Source: Oscillospiraceae bacterium (GTDB lineage: Bacteria; Bacillota; Clostridia; Oscillospirales; Acutalibacteraceae). From it: a stretch of DNA of 34,949 bases. Position numbers and translations under genes: made by a program. Below, one piece after another: positions 23,528 to 30,749 of the stretch (position 1 is its first letter; every line of letters begins with the position of its first letter). Below the pieces are notes generated by a model that worked only from the letters and a program-made list of their open reading frames with translations, was not told the origin of the DNA and did not search any database. The stretch lies in NCBI GenBank assembly GCA_902791235.1, contig CADAUV010000009.1:1-34949 (forward strand), in the 5' to 3' direction.

Positions 23528-25109
23528 TGAAATACGCCTTTCACTTGATGAGGACGAGGAGCTTCTCAAAAGCAAGGCGGCGAAAATTTTAAAAATAAAT
23601 CCTAAATACATCAGCAATCTTACAATTTACAAAAAAAGCGTTGACGCGAGGAAAAAGGAGGATGTGCATTTCACTTATTCGCTTGACCTCACTATTACGC
23701 TTGACGAAAACCAGATTGTTTCAAAATGCAAATCGGGCAAGGTACAGCTTGTAAAACCGTACATTTACGAGCTTCCCGAAAACAAAAGGGTGAGCGAATT
23801 TCGTCCGATTATTGTCGGCTTCGGCCCTGCAGGTATGTTCGCAGGTCTTATTCTTGCGCAGGCAGGACTGCGCCCGATTGTCCTTGAAAGAGGCAAGGAT
23901 GTTGACAGCAGAACAAAGGATGTAAAACGCTTCTGGAAAACAAGGGAGCTTAACGAGGAATCGAATGTACAGTTCGGCGAGGGCGGCGCAGGCACCTTCT
24001 CCGACGGCAAGCTCACGACGGGAATCAAAAGTCCTTATATAAGGAAAATACTTGAGGAGCTTTACAAGGCAGGCGCGCCTGAGGAAATACTCTACTCCTC
24101 AAAGCCCCACATCGGTACCGACAGGCTTGCGGTTGTCGTTAAAAATATCCGTAAGGAAATCGAGCGCCTCGGCGGCGAGGTAAGGCTTGAATGTAAGCTT
24201 GAAAAGCTGATTTGCGCAAACGGCTTCGTCCACGGCGTTACCTATGTAAAGAACGGCAGACGCGTCGACCTTGAAACTGACAGCGTAATTATGGCAATCG
24301 GGCACAGCGCAAGGGATACAGTTGAAATGCTTTACGCTCTCGGTGTGGAGATTATACAGAAGCCGTTTTCGGTAGGCGCAAGAATCGAGCATCCGCAAAG
24401 GCTTATAAACGAAGCACAATACGGTGCCTTCGCAGGTCATCCAAAGCTCGGAGCGGCTGATTACAAGCTTGCCTGTCATGGTCTGCACGAGAGAGGGGCT
24501 TACACCTTTTGTATGTGCCCCGGCGGTACTGTTGTTGCTGCCGCAAGTGAAAAAGAGGGCGTTATCGTAAACGGTATGAGCTCTCTTGCAAGGGACGGCA
24601 AAAATGCGAACTCAGCTCTGCTTGTCGGCATTGAGCCTAAGGATTTTCCGAGCGAACATCCTCTTGCAGGAATCTACTATCAGCGTGAAATTGAACACAA
24701 AGCATTTGAGCTTGCAGGCGGTGATTACAGAGCGCCCGCACAACTTGTGGGCGACTTTCTCAAAGGTGCTGAGAGCCGTGAGCTCGGAAGCGTTGAGCCG
24801 ACCTGTCCTACGGGCGTAACGCTCACAAATCTTGACTATGTGCTGCCGCAAAAGGTATCAGCTACAATGAAATCGGCAATCGTTGAAATGGACAAGAAGC
24901 TCAGGGGCTTCAACCTCTATGACGCGGTACTGACAGCGCCTGAAACGCGTTCGTCAAGCTCAGTAAGAATTCTGCGCGACGACCTTTACCAGTGCAATAT
25001 CCGCGGAGTATATCCCTGCGGCGAGGGCGCAGGATACGCCGGAGGCATCATCTCGGCAGCCGTTGACGGCGTAAGGTGCGCACACGCTGTTCTTGATGAC
25101 GAGCATTAA
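23514..25109 (+). CDS. COG2509-type FAD-dependent oxidoreductase
   Basis: The 531-residue protein has a small N-terminal ACT/ferredoxin-like region (residues 1-90) and then an FAD-binding fold with VGFGPAGMFAGLILAQAG (101-118). Further conserved parts are VQFGEGGAGTFSDGKL, MAIGHSARD, FCMCPGGTVVAA and the C-terminal PCGEGAGYAGGI. This matches the widespread uncharacterised FAD-dependent dehydrogenases of COG2509. The reaction is unknown. Its ATG lies inside the end of the preceding flavoprotein gene, so the two are translationally coupled. Confidence 0.88.
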   Translation: MIRINEIRLSLDEDEELLKSKAAKILKINPKYISNLTIYKKSVDARKKEDVHFTYSLDLTITLDENQIVSKCKSGKVQLVKPYIYELPENKRVSEFRPIIVGFGPAGMFAGLILAQAGLRPIVLERGKDVDSRTKDVKRFWKTRELNEESNVQFGEGGAGTFSDGKLTTGIKSPYIRKILEELYKAGAPEEILYSSKPHIGTDRLAVVVKNIRKEIERLGGEVRLECKLEKLICANGFVHGVTYVKNGRRVDLETDSVIMAIGHSARDTVEMLYALGVEIIQKPFSVGARIEHPQRLINEAQYGAFAGHPKLGAADYKLACHGLHERGAYTFCMCPGGTVVAAASEKEGVIVNGMSSLARDGKNANSALLVGIEPKDFPSEHPLAGIYYQREIEHKAFELAGGDYRAPAQLVGDFLKGAESRELGSVEPTCPTGVTLTNLDYVLPQKVSATMKSAIVEMDKKLRGFNLYDAVLTAPETRSSSSVRILRDDLYQCNIRGVYPCGEGAGYAGGIISAAVDGVRCAHAVLDDEH

Positions 25110-25178
25110 TAAATAATTGCAGGCGGACTAAAGTCCTCTCTAATATACAAATGAAAAACGGACTATCGAGGATAGAAT

Positions 25179-25850
25179 ATGAGAATGCACAGGAAAAAGA
25201 ATCTCGACGAGAGGATTGACGCTTCGTCGGATTATCTTGTTATAATGAAAAACGAGTCGCTTAATTACAACGACGCCGTTAAGGAAAATCACATAATTGA
25301 TATTGAAAAGCTTTTTGGAAACAGTAATCCCCTCTATCTTGAGATAGGGAGCGGCAAGGGTCAGTTCGGCTGTACCTTCGCAAAGGAAAACCCCGACAAA
25401 AATATACTTTGCGTCGAGCGAAACCGCAATGTGCTTATACTCGCAATTGACAAGGCGCGCGAGATGGAGCTTAAAAACATCCGTTTTATCTGCGGCACTG
25501 CCGAATACCTCCCCTCATATCTGCCGAAGGGGTCGGTAACGGAGCTTTATCTCAATTTCTCCTGTCCGTTCCCGAAGCACAGGCACGAGGCGCACAGGCT
25601 TACTAATCCGAGATTTTTAAACATCTACAAGCCGCTTCTGAAGCCCGACGGAGTAATCTGTCAGAAAACTGACAATATGCACTTTTTTGAGTACTCAATT
25701 GAGCAGTTTTCAAAATGCGGCTTTCTGCTTTCAAATATTTCGCTTGACCTTCACGGCAGTGATTTTGAAGGAAATATAGTAACGGAATATGAAAATAAAT
25801 TTGCCTCGCAGGGCTTACCTATTTACAGACTTGAGGCAAGAACCGAATAA
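25179..25850 (+). CDS. trmB: tRNA (guanine-N7-)-methyltransferase
   Basis: The 223-residue enzyme should methylate G46 of tRNA using S-adenosylmethionine. Motif I is LEIGSGKGQF (54-63), followed by CVERNRNVL, FICGTAEYL and the C-terminal TEYENKF (202-208). The hallmark loop is NFSCPFPKHRH (126-136), where most TrmB have NFPDPWPKKRH, so the usual DPW is CPF. The start is the ATG at 25179. It follows the flavoprotein genes by 69 bases. Confidence 0.9.
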   Translation: MRMHRKKNLDERIDASSDYLVIMKNESLNYNDAVKENHIIDIEKLFGNSNPLYLEIGSGKGQFGCTFAKENPDKNILCVERNRNVLILAIDKAREMELKNIRFICGTAEYLPSYLPKGSVTELYLNFSCPFPKHRHEAHRLTNPRFLNIYKPLLKPDGVICQKTDNMHFFEYSIEQFSKCGFLLSNISLDLHGSDFEGNIVTEYENKFASQGLPIYRLEARTE

Positions 25851-25871
25851 ACAAATCAGCCACCGGGTTGA

Positions 25872-25885
25872 GATGCAAAAGCATC
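25872..25885 (+). promoter_or_regulatory. Possible antiterminator hairpin before the PnuC-family gene
   Basis: GATGC-AAAA-GCATC forms a small hairpin whose 3' arm is also the first five bases of the downstream terminator stem. The two structures exclude each other. Confidence 0.35.
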
Positions 25886-25931
25886 ACGGCATATCGTTAG
25901 GTCTTTGAAGATATGCAGTGATGCTTTTTTT
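25881..25931 (+). terminator. Terminator between trmB and the PnuC-family gene
   Basis: GCATCAC and GCATATC pair with GATATGC and GTGATGC (one G/A mismatch between the two helices). Seven T follow directly (25925-25931). It may simply end the trmB transcript or act as a conditional terminator for the next gene. Confidence 0.8.
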
Positions 25932-25945
25932 GAAAGGATGGAAAA

Positions 25946-26623
25946 ATGAAGCTTAATAAAAGGGATATTCTGCTCTGGGCTGTATCGGCAGCCGTTGTGC
26001 TTATAAGCAATATCGCAGGAGGAAGCGTTGATTTTGTAAACCTAAGCGCAACACTTATCGGCGCAACCTCGCTTATCTTTCTCGCAAAAGGCAGCGTAAC
26101 GGGTCAGGTGCTTATGGTGATTTTCAGCATTCTTTACGCCGTCGCCTCCCTTCGTTACCGCTACTGGGGCGAGATGATAACATATCTCGGCATGACGCTT
26201 CCGATGGCTGTTTTCGCAGGTATTTCTTGGATTAAGCACCCTGCGCAAAAGGGTGTTGACGAAGTGAAAATACACCGCCTTACTCACAGGGAAACCGTAT
26301 GGATGTTCATAACAACGGGCATTGCCACGCTTGGTTTCGGTTTACTGCTGATTGCGCTTGATACGCCGAATATTGTTTTCAGCATCATCTCAATTACAAC
26401 AAGCTTTCTTGCGGGATATCTCACATTTATGCGAAGTCCTGCCTACGCGCTTGCATATGCCTCAAACGATGTTGTTCTGATTGTGCTGTGGGTACTCGCA
26501 ACAATCACGGACAAAGCAAACGCTCCGCTGATTGCAAATTTTGTAATTTTTCTTGTAAACGACCTTTACGGCTACTACAGCTGGAAGCAGCGCGAGCATA
26601 AACAAAAAGATTTCAGCTCATAA
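25946..26623 (+). CDS. PnuC-family vitamin/nucleoside transporter
   Basis: The 225-residue membrane protein has about seven predicted hydrophobic helices. It shows the PnuC family marks RYRYWGEMITYLGMTLPM in the middle and the C-terminal NDLYGYYSWKQREHK. PnuC proteins take up nicotinamide riboside by facilitated diffusion; relatives (PnuT, PnuX) take thiamine or riboflavin. The ligand cannot be decided here, as no TPP or FMN riboswitch is recognisable upstream. It has a GAAAGGATGG-type ribosome binding site right after a terminator-like hairpin. Confidence 0.82.
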   Translation: MKLNKRDILLWAVSAAVVLISNIAGGSVDFVNLSATLIGATSLIFLAKGSVTGQVLMVIFSILYAVASLRYRYWGEMITYLGMTLPMAVFAGISWIKHPAQKGVDEVKIHRLTHRETVWMFITTGIATLGFGLLLIALDTPNIVFSIISITTSFLAGYLTFMRSPAYALAYASNDVVLIVLWVLATITDKANAPLIANFVIFLVNDLYGYYSWKQREHKQKDFSS

Positions 26624-26632
26624 AGGGATTAC

Positions 26633-26669
26633 AAAACCGCCTGTATACTTGCGTATTCAGGCGGTTTTT
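26633..26669. terminator. Bidirectional terminator
   Basis: AAAACCGCCTG pairs with CAGGCGGTTTT, followed by TTTTT on the plus strand and A-rich (T-rich on minus) on the other side. It lies between the PnuC-family gene and the convergent hydrolase gene. Confidence 0.85.
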
Positions 26670-26716
26670 AATGTCTTCAGGGCAAAGGTCAAAGCCCGAC
26701 CTTCACACTTTTCACT

Positions 26717-27520
26717 TTATTTTCTTGTCAGGAAACTATGTATTCTTTCAATGAAATCAGGCGCGGTATCATACACGGCGTGGCCGTATCCGCTGTAAAC
26801 GAAGTGCTTTGCTTCAGGATTATTCTCAAGCGCCTTTGCTGTTTCCTCCACTATACCGCTGCCGAAAACAGCGTCGTCGGTATCGCCGAGAACAAGCAAG
26901 GGACAGGAAAGACCTGAAAGCTCCCCCGTTATATCAAAGCCGTCGACAGCACCTGCAAGAACGGAAAAGCGCTCAAGGTCATCAGGCTTTGCAAGCTTTG
27001 CCATATCGGAAAACGCCGCTCGGTTTGCTTCAAAAACTTCCTTTGAATACACCTTTTGCCCGAAGCTCAGGCAGAGCTTTTCCGCCTCATTTTCTTTTGC
27101 AAGGCGCATCCACTCCCTGACTGCGTCCTCCCTGCCCTCAGTCCTGCAGACTGTTGAGGCGATAACAAGCGCATTTACAAGCTTTGGATACTTAACGGCA
27201 ATCGCCATAGAAATCATACCGCCCTGGGAAGCGCCGTAAAGCGAAACCCCCGACAGTCCTATGGCGCGCATAGCCTCTGCCGTATCGTCAGCCATATCGT
27301 AAACGCTGTAATTCTCAGGTATTATATTCCTGCGGTCAAAGAGGTATACCGTAAAATCCTCTTTCAAAAGCTCAAACTGCTTTTCAATAAGAGGCGCTGA
27401 CGCAAGCACGCTGAAAAGACTGAGCCCGGGTATAATTACAAACGGTTTGTCGCCCTGCCCGAATTTGAGATATTTCATTTCAAAGCGGTCGGTTACCGCA
27501 GTTTCAACGGTGTAGCTCAT
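26717..27520 (-). CDS. Alpha/beta-hydrolase
   Basis: A 267-residue alpha/beta-hydrolase fold protein: oxyanion-hole region VIIPGLSLFS, nucleophile elbow LYGASQGGMIS (Ser in GASQGG), an acidic residue in LVLGDTDDAVFG and the catalytic His in SGYGHAVYD. No signal peptide, so it should act in the cytoplasm. The substrate is unknown. Its start follows the L,D-transpeptidase stop by one base, so the two are translated together. Confidence 0.88.
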   Translation of the reverse strand: MSYTVETAVTDRFEMKYLKFGQGDKPFVIIPGLSLFSVLASAPLIEKQFELLKEDFTVYLFDRRNIIPENYSVYDMADDTAEAMRAIGLSGVSLYGASQGGMISMAIAVKYPKLVNALVIASTVCRTEGREDAVREWMRLAKENEAEKLCLSFGQKVYSKEVFEANRAAFSDMAKLAKPDDLERFSVLAGAVDGFDITGELSGLSCPLLVLGDTDDAVFGSGIVEETAKALENNPEAKHFVYSGYGHAVYDTAPDFIERIHSFLTRK

Positions 27521-27521
27521 A

Positions 27522-28247
27522 TCAGTAAATAGTAACAGTTGTGCCAGGTGTGATTGTTTTCAGAATCTCAACCATGCTTTCCTCGGATACTGCAACGCAG
27601 CCGCCGGTCGGATAATCGGGCTCCTTCCAGCAATGAAGGAAAATAGCATTTCCTGCGTACGGCGCACCTGCCTTATTATAACCGAGGTCAAGGAAGTAAG
27701 CATATCTTATCGGATAATCCATAAGATGTTCGTCCTCCGAATAATCAGCCGTCGGGTCGTCGCTCTTATAGAGAAGCGTATTGTATTTCTTACCGTTTGA
27801 GCCTGTTGCGCACCAGTACATATCGTCAGTTACCTGTGTGTACGGGATAATGCTTCCGGGGTCCTCTTTAATGCCGTAAGCCTCGCCTACCTCCCATGTA
27901 CCGAGAGGTGTTTTAGTGTCGCCCTCGGACTGCTTACCCGGTCCGTTTTTGCCGACTAAAGCAGGACAGGAGAAAACCTCCTCATACTTGCCGCCGTTTG
28001 CCTGATACACGGTAAGCTCAGCGTGGTAATCGCCATTGATAGCCGTCTTGATACCGATACGGTATTCGCCGTTTCTCTCCTCGGATATCGGCTGATTGAA
28101 GAGTGTTTCCTCAACCTCCTCCTGAGAGATTATGTTCTTGTAAAGCTTGTAATGCGACTCGTTAACCTTAAGTCCGATAAGCGCGGCAACAAGTCCTGCC
28201 ACGCACACTGCAAGAACCGTAATAATAATTTTTGCTTTTTTGTTCAT
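27522..28247 (-). CDS. L,D-transpeptidase (YkuD family)
   Basis: The 241-residue protein has an N-terminal membrane anchor or signal (KIIITVLAVCVAGLVAAL) and a C-terminal YkuD domain. The active-site motif is FLHCWKEPDYPTGGCVAVSE, with the catalytic His and Cys of the HxnTGGC pattern. Such enzymes make 3-3 peptidoglycan cross-links or attach proteins to peptidoglycan, outside the membrane. It lies between the ABM-domain gene (18-base gap) and the hydrolase gene. Confidence 0.93.
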   Translation of the reverse strand: MNKKAKIIITVLAVCVAGLVAALIGLKVNESHYKLYKNIISQEEVEETLFNQPISEERNGEYRIGIKTAINGDYHAELTVYQANGGKYEEVFSCPALVGKNGPGKQSEGDTKTPLGTWEVGEAYGIKEDPGSIIPYTQVTDDMYWCATGSNGKKYNTLLYKSDDPTADYSEDEHLMDYPIRYAYFLDLGYNKAGAPYAGNAIFLHCWKEPDYPTGGCVAVSEESMVEILKTITPGTTVTIY

Positions 28248-28265
28248 TGAATTTCTCCTTAATGT

Positions 28266-28547
28266 TTATTTTTCATTTTTGTCAATCAGTGTTTCAAGCA
28301 CATACTTTTCTTTAAGCAGCGCAAGCGCTTTATAATGAGGCATTTTTGCGTGCCTGTCAAGCGCTTCCTGATTGTCCCAAAGCTCGTGAAGGAGAAGCAC
28401 ATCGCTCTCCCCGGGTATTTCAAAATCATAGCGAAGATTCCCGTCCTCCGCCCTCGCGTCTTTATCAATACCCTGTGAAAGAATACCGTTATAAAAGGCT
28501 TCGCGCATATCTTTTTTAAGAATATACCTGACCTCAAGCTTAATCAT
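28266..28547 (-). CDS. ABM-domain protein (putative quinol monooxygenase)
   Basis: The 93-residue protein starts MIKLEVRYILKK and has the dimeric alpha/beta barrel pattern of antibiotic-biosynthesis-monooxygenase/YgiN proteins, including DVLLLHELWDNQEALDRHAK. Such proteins act on quinones or simply bind small aromatics; activity here is unknown. I chose the ATG at 28547, 8 bases after GGAGG, over an upstream GTG that touches the ribosome binding site. Confidence 0.85.
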   Translation of the reverse strand: MIKLEVRYILKKDMREAFYNGILSQGIDKDARAEDGNLRYDFEIPGESDVLLLHELWDNQEALDRHAKMPHYKALALLKEKYVLETLIDKNEK

Positions 28548-28576
28548 TTGGCTCACCTCCGTCCGAGTTTAATGCT

Positions 28577-28605
28577 ATTATACCATAAAACATATGATTT
28601 GTACA
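28577..28605 (-). promoter_or_regulatory. Promoter of the ABM-LDT-hydrolase unit
   Basis: TGTACA (28600-28605), 17 bases, TATAAT (28577-28582) on the minus strand, 29 bases before the ABM start. Confidence 0.6.
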
Positions 28606-28619
28606 TTATCTTAATACTG

Positions 28620-28648
28620 TTGCTTTTAACATTTTTTAAATGTATAAT
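28620..28648 (+). promoter_or_regulatory. Promoter of the oxidoreductase-DUF3990-GNAT unit
   Basis: TTGCTT (28620-28625), 17 bases, TATAAT (28643-28648), divergent from the ABM promoter. Confidence 0.6.
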
Positions 28649-28678
28649 ATTTTAAGGAAACAAAACGGAGGGCGCAAA

Positions 28679-29638
28679 ATGGAAAAATTCAGATGGGCAT
28701 ATGTCGGAAGCGGAAATATTGCAAAAAGCACCGCAAGGAGCATCACAAAGGGAAAGCACTGCGTATCTGCGGTATACTCAAGAAATTATGAGAAGGCAAA
28801 GGAATTCGCAAAAAAGCAGAGCGCAAAAGCTTTCAGAAGCTTTGACGAGCTTCTGGAAAAGGGCGAATTTGACGCGGTATACATTGCGACGCCCCACACC
28901 TCCCACCTTGAATACTCGCTCAAGGCGTTACAGGCAGGAAAGCCCGTGCTTTGTGAAAAGCCCGTCGGCGTAAGCGCCGAGGAAGCAAGCCTTATGATTA
29001 AAGCCTCACAGGACAACGGGGCTTATTTCTGCGAGGCGATGTGGACATGGTTTTCCGATGTCGCTCTCGGTGTGAAAAAATGGATTGACGACGGCAGGCT
29101 CGGAGAAATAAAAAGCGTGCATATCGACTACGCCTTCCCCGGTCTTATGATGAGTAAAAACTCCCGTGTACTCACGCCCGAAACCGCAGGCGGCGCTCTT
29201 CTTGATGTCGGCATTTATCCCATCACCTACTGCTATAATCTCTTCGGTTATCCAGATAAAATAAAGTGCGAGGGCGTCATTAAAAACGGCATTGATATTT
29301 CCGAAACCGTTGTGCTTAGCTATAACGGATTTGAATGTACGCTTGAAATGTCGCTTTCAAAGCTTAAAGAGGGCTGTAAAATCTGCGGCGATAAAGGCGA
29401 AATCAACATTCCGATGTTCCATATGGCGCGCACGGCTTCTTTAAAAGGCGAAGGTTTTAAGGACAGTATAAAGGGTAAAACGGATTACCTCACTGAATTT
29501 ACAAGAGCTGCCGAAGAAATCAGGGAAGGCAGAACGGAATCGGAATACATCCCGCAGAGCGCTACGCTTGACTGTCTGAAAATTATTGACGAGTGCAGGG
29601 CGCAGATGGGTCTTGTATATCCGTTTGAGGAGAAATAA
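28679..29638 (+). CDS. Gfo/Idh/MocA-family oxidoreductase
   Basis: The 319-residue protein has an N-terminal NAD(P)-binding Rossmann fold with YVGSGNIAKST (residues 8-18) and the family motif VLCEKPVGVS. The C-terminal substrate domain includes GGALLDVGIYPI. These enzymes oxidise or reduce sugars and inositols, or act as trans-dihydrodiol dehydrogenases; the substrate is not evident. The ATG at 28679 follows GGAGG by 7 bases. The next gene starts one base after the stop. Confidence 0.9.
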   Translation: MEKFRWAYVGSGNIAKSTARSITKGKHCVSAVYSRNYEKAKEFAKKQSAKAFRSFDELLEKGEFDAVYIATPHTSHLEYSLKALQAGKPVLCEKPVGVSAEEASLMIKASQDNGAYFCEAMWTWFSDVALGVKKWIDDGRLGEIKSVHIDYAFPGLMMSKNSRVLTPETAGGALLDVGIYPITYCYNLFGYPDKIKCEGVIKNGIDISETVVLSYNGFECTLEMSLSKLKEGCKICGDKGEINIPMFHMARTASLKGEGFKDSIKGKTDYLTEFTRAAEEIREGRTESEYIPQSATLDCLKIIDECRAQMGLVYPFEEK

Positions 29639-29639
29639 T

Positions 29640-30224
29640 ATGCTCAGACTTTACCACACGGGCTTTGAAGAGATTAAAAATCCCGATGTAAATTACGGAA
29701 GAAGAAACGCTGACTTCGGCGGCGGCTTCTACCTTTCCGACAGCCTTGATTTCGCCGAGAGATGGGCGACGAGCCGAAAAGACCGCGACACATATATTAA
29801 CACCTACGAGCTTGACCTGACTAATCTGAAGGTAAAGCGCTTTGAAAAGGATACGGAGTGGTTTGACTATATATCAAAAAACCGTGCAGGCTTTAAGGAC
29901 AGCCTTGCGGATTTTGATGTAATCACAGGGCCTATTGCAAACGACACTCTGTTTGACACCTACGGGATTATCACGAGCGGACTGATAAGTCGGGAGGGTG
30001 CGCTTGAGCTTTTAAACGCGGGCGCAAGCTACCGCCAGATAAATGTAAAAAGCGAAAAAGCGGCGGCGCAGCTCAGGTGGATTTGTTCAAGAATTATGAG
30101 CCGTGAGGAGCTTGAAGCCTCGCGCAAAACGCTTATGGCGGAGCAGGAAAAATTCAGCGCCGAATTTATGAATGTACTTTCAAAGCTGCCTGAATTTGAA
30201 GAGATAAACAATATAATAAGTTAA
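29640..30224 (+). CDS. DUF3990 protein (ADP-ribosyltransferase-like fold)
   Basis: The 194-residue protein begins LRLYHTGFEEIKNPD, followed by RNADFGGGFYLSDSLDFAER, the pattern of DUF3990. The FDVITGPIANDTLFDTYG segment is also family-typical. This family has been grouped with ADP-ribosyltransferase-like domains, with the LYH and GFY elements in the NAD-binding positions (established for the superfamily; activity here inferred). It starts one base after the oxidoreductase stop and precedes the GNAT gene. No antitoxin-like partner is seen. Confidence 0.75.
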   Translation: MLRLYHTGFEEIKNPDVNYGRRNADFGGGFYLSDSLDFAERWATSRKDRDTYINTYELDLTNLKVKRFEKDTEWFDYISKNRAGFKDSLADFDVITGPIANDTLFDTYGIITSGLISREGALELLNAGASYRQINVKSEKAAAQLRWICSRIMSREELEASRKTLMAEQEKFSAEFMNVLSKLPEFEEINNIIS

Positions 30225-30233
30225 GAGGGAAAA

Positions 30234-30704
30234 ATGAATATACGAATCGCTGAAAAAAAGGATACCGAAGAAATACTTGAGCTTTTAAGTCAGGTGCTTG
30301 AGATACACGCCAAGGCGCGACCCGATGTTTTCATTTCGGGTACGACGAAATATACCGCCGAGGAGCTTGAAGCTATATTCAAAGACGAAAACAGACGCAC
30401 CTATGTCGCAACTGACGATGACGGTACGGTGCTCGGTTACGCTTTCTGCGAAATACAGATGCCCGAAGCCTCAAACAATCTTCATCCGCACACCACTCTT
30501 TATATTGACGATATCTGCGTCAGCGAAAGCGCTCGCGGTATGCATATCGGAACAGGCCTTTATGAATATGTGCTTGCGCAGGCAAAGGCGCTCGGCTGTT
30601 ACAATGTTACTCTTAATGTATGGGAGGGCAACGACACAGCAAAAACCTTTTACAAAAGAATGGGTATGAAAATCCGCAAAACTCAGATGGAAGCGATATT
30701 ATAA
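30234..30704 (+). CDS. GNAT-family N-acetyltransferase
   Basis: The 156-residue protein has the GNAT core: N-terminal NIRIAEKKDTEEILELL, then YIDDICVSESARGMHIGTGL with the acetyl-CoA pyrophosphate loop (RGMHIGTG), and NVWEGNDTAKTFYKRMGM. It moves an acetyl group from acetyl-CoA to an amine; the acceptor is unknown. It follows the DUF3990 gene by 9 bases with a GAGGG ribosome binding site and ends the unit before a terminator. Confidence 0.9.
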   Translation: MNIRIAEKKDTEEILELLSQVLEIHAKARPDVFISGTTKYTAEELEAIFKDENRRTYVATDDDGTVLGYAFCEIQMPEASNNLHPHTTLYIDDICVSESARGMHIGTGLYEYVLAQAKALGCYNVTLNVWEGNDTAKTFYKRMGMKIRKTQMEAIL

Positions 30705-30712
30705 TAAAAACT

Positions 30713-30743
30713 CCCCTCACACTGCAAAATGCGATGTGAGGGG
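30713..30743. terminator. Bidirectional terminator between GNAT and phosphatase genes
   Basis: CCCCTCACA pairs with TGTGAGGGG over a 13-base loop, with TTATTTTTATT downstream on plus and TTTTTATTATA on minus. Confidence 0.85.
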
Positions 30744-30749
30744 TTATTT

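Noticed and set aside
25851..25945. TPP or FMN riboswitch before the PnuC-family gene
   Set aside because: The conserved TPP elements and the FMN core sequences are absent; only a terminator and an alternative hairpin can be supported.
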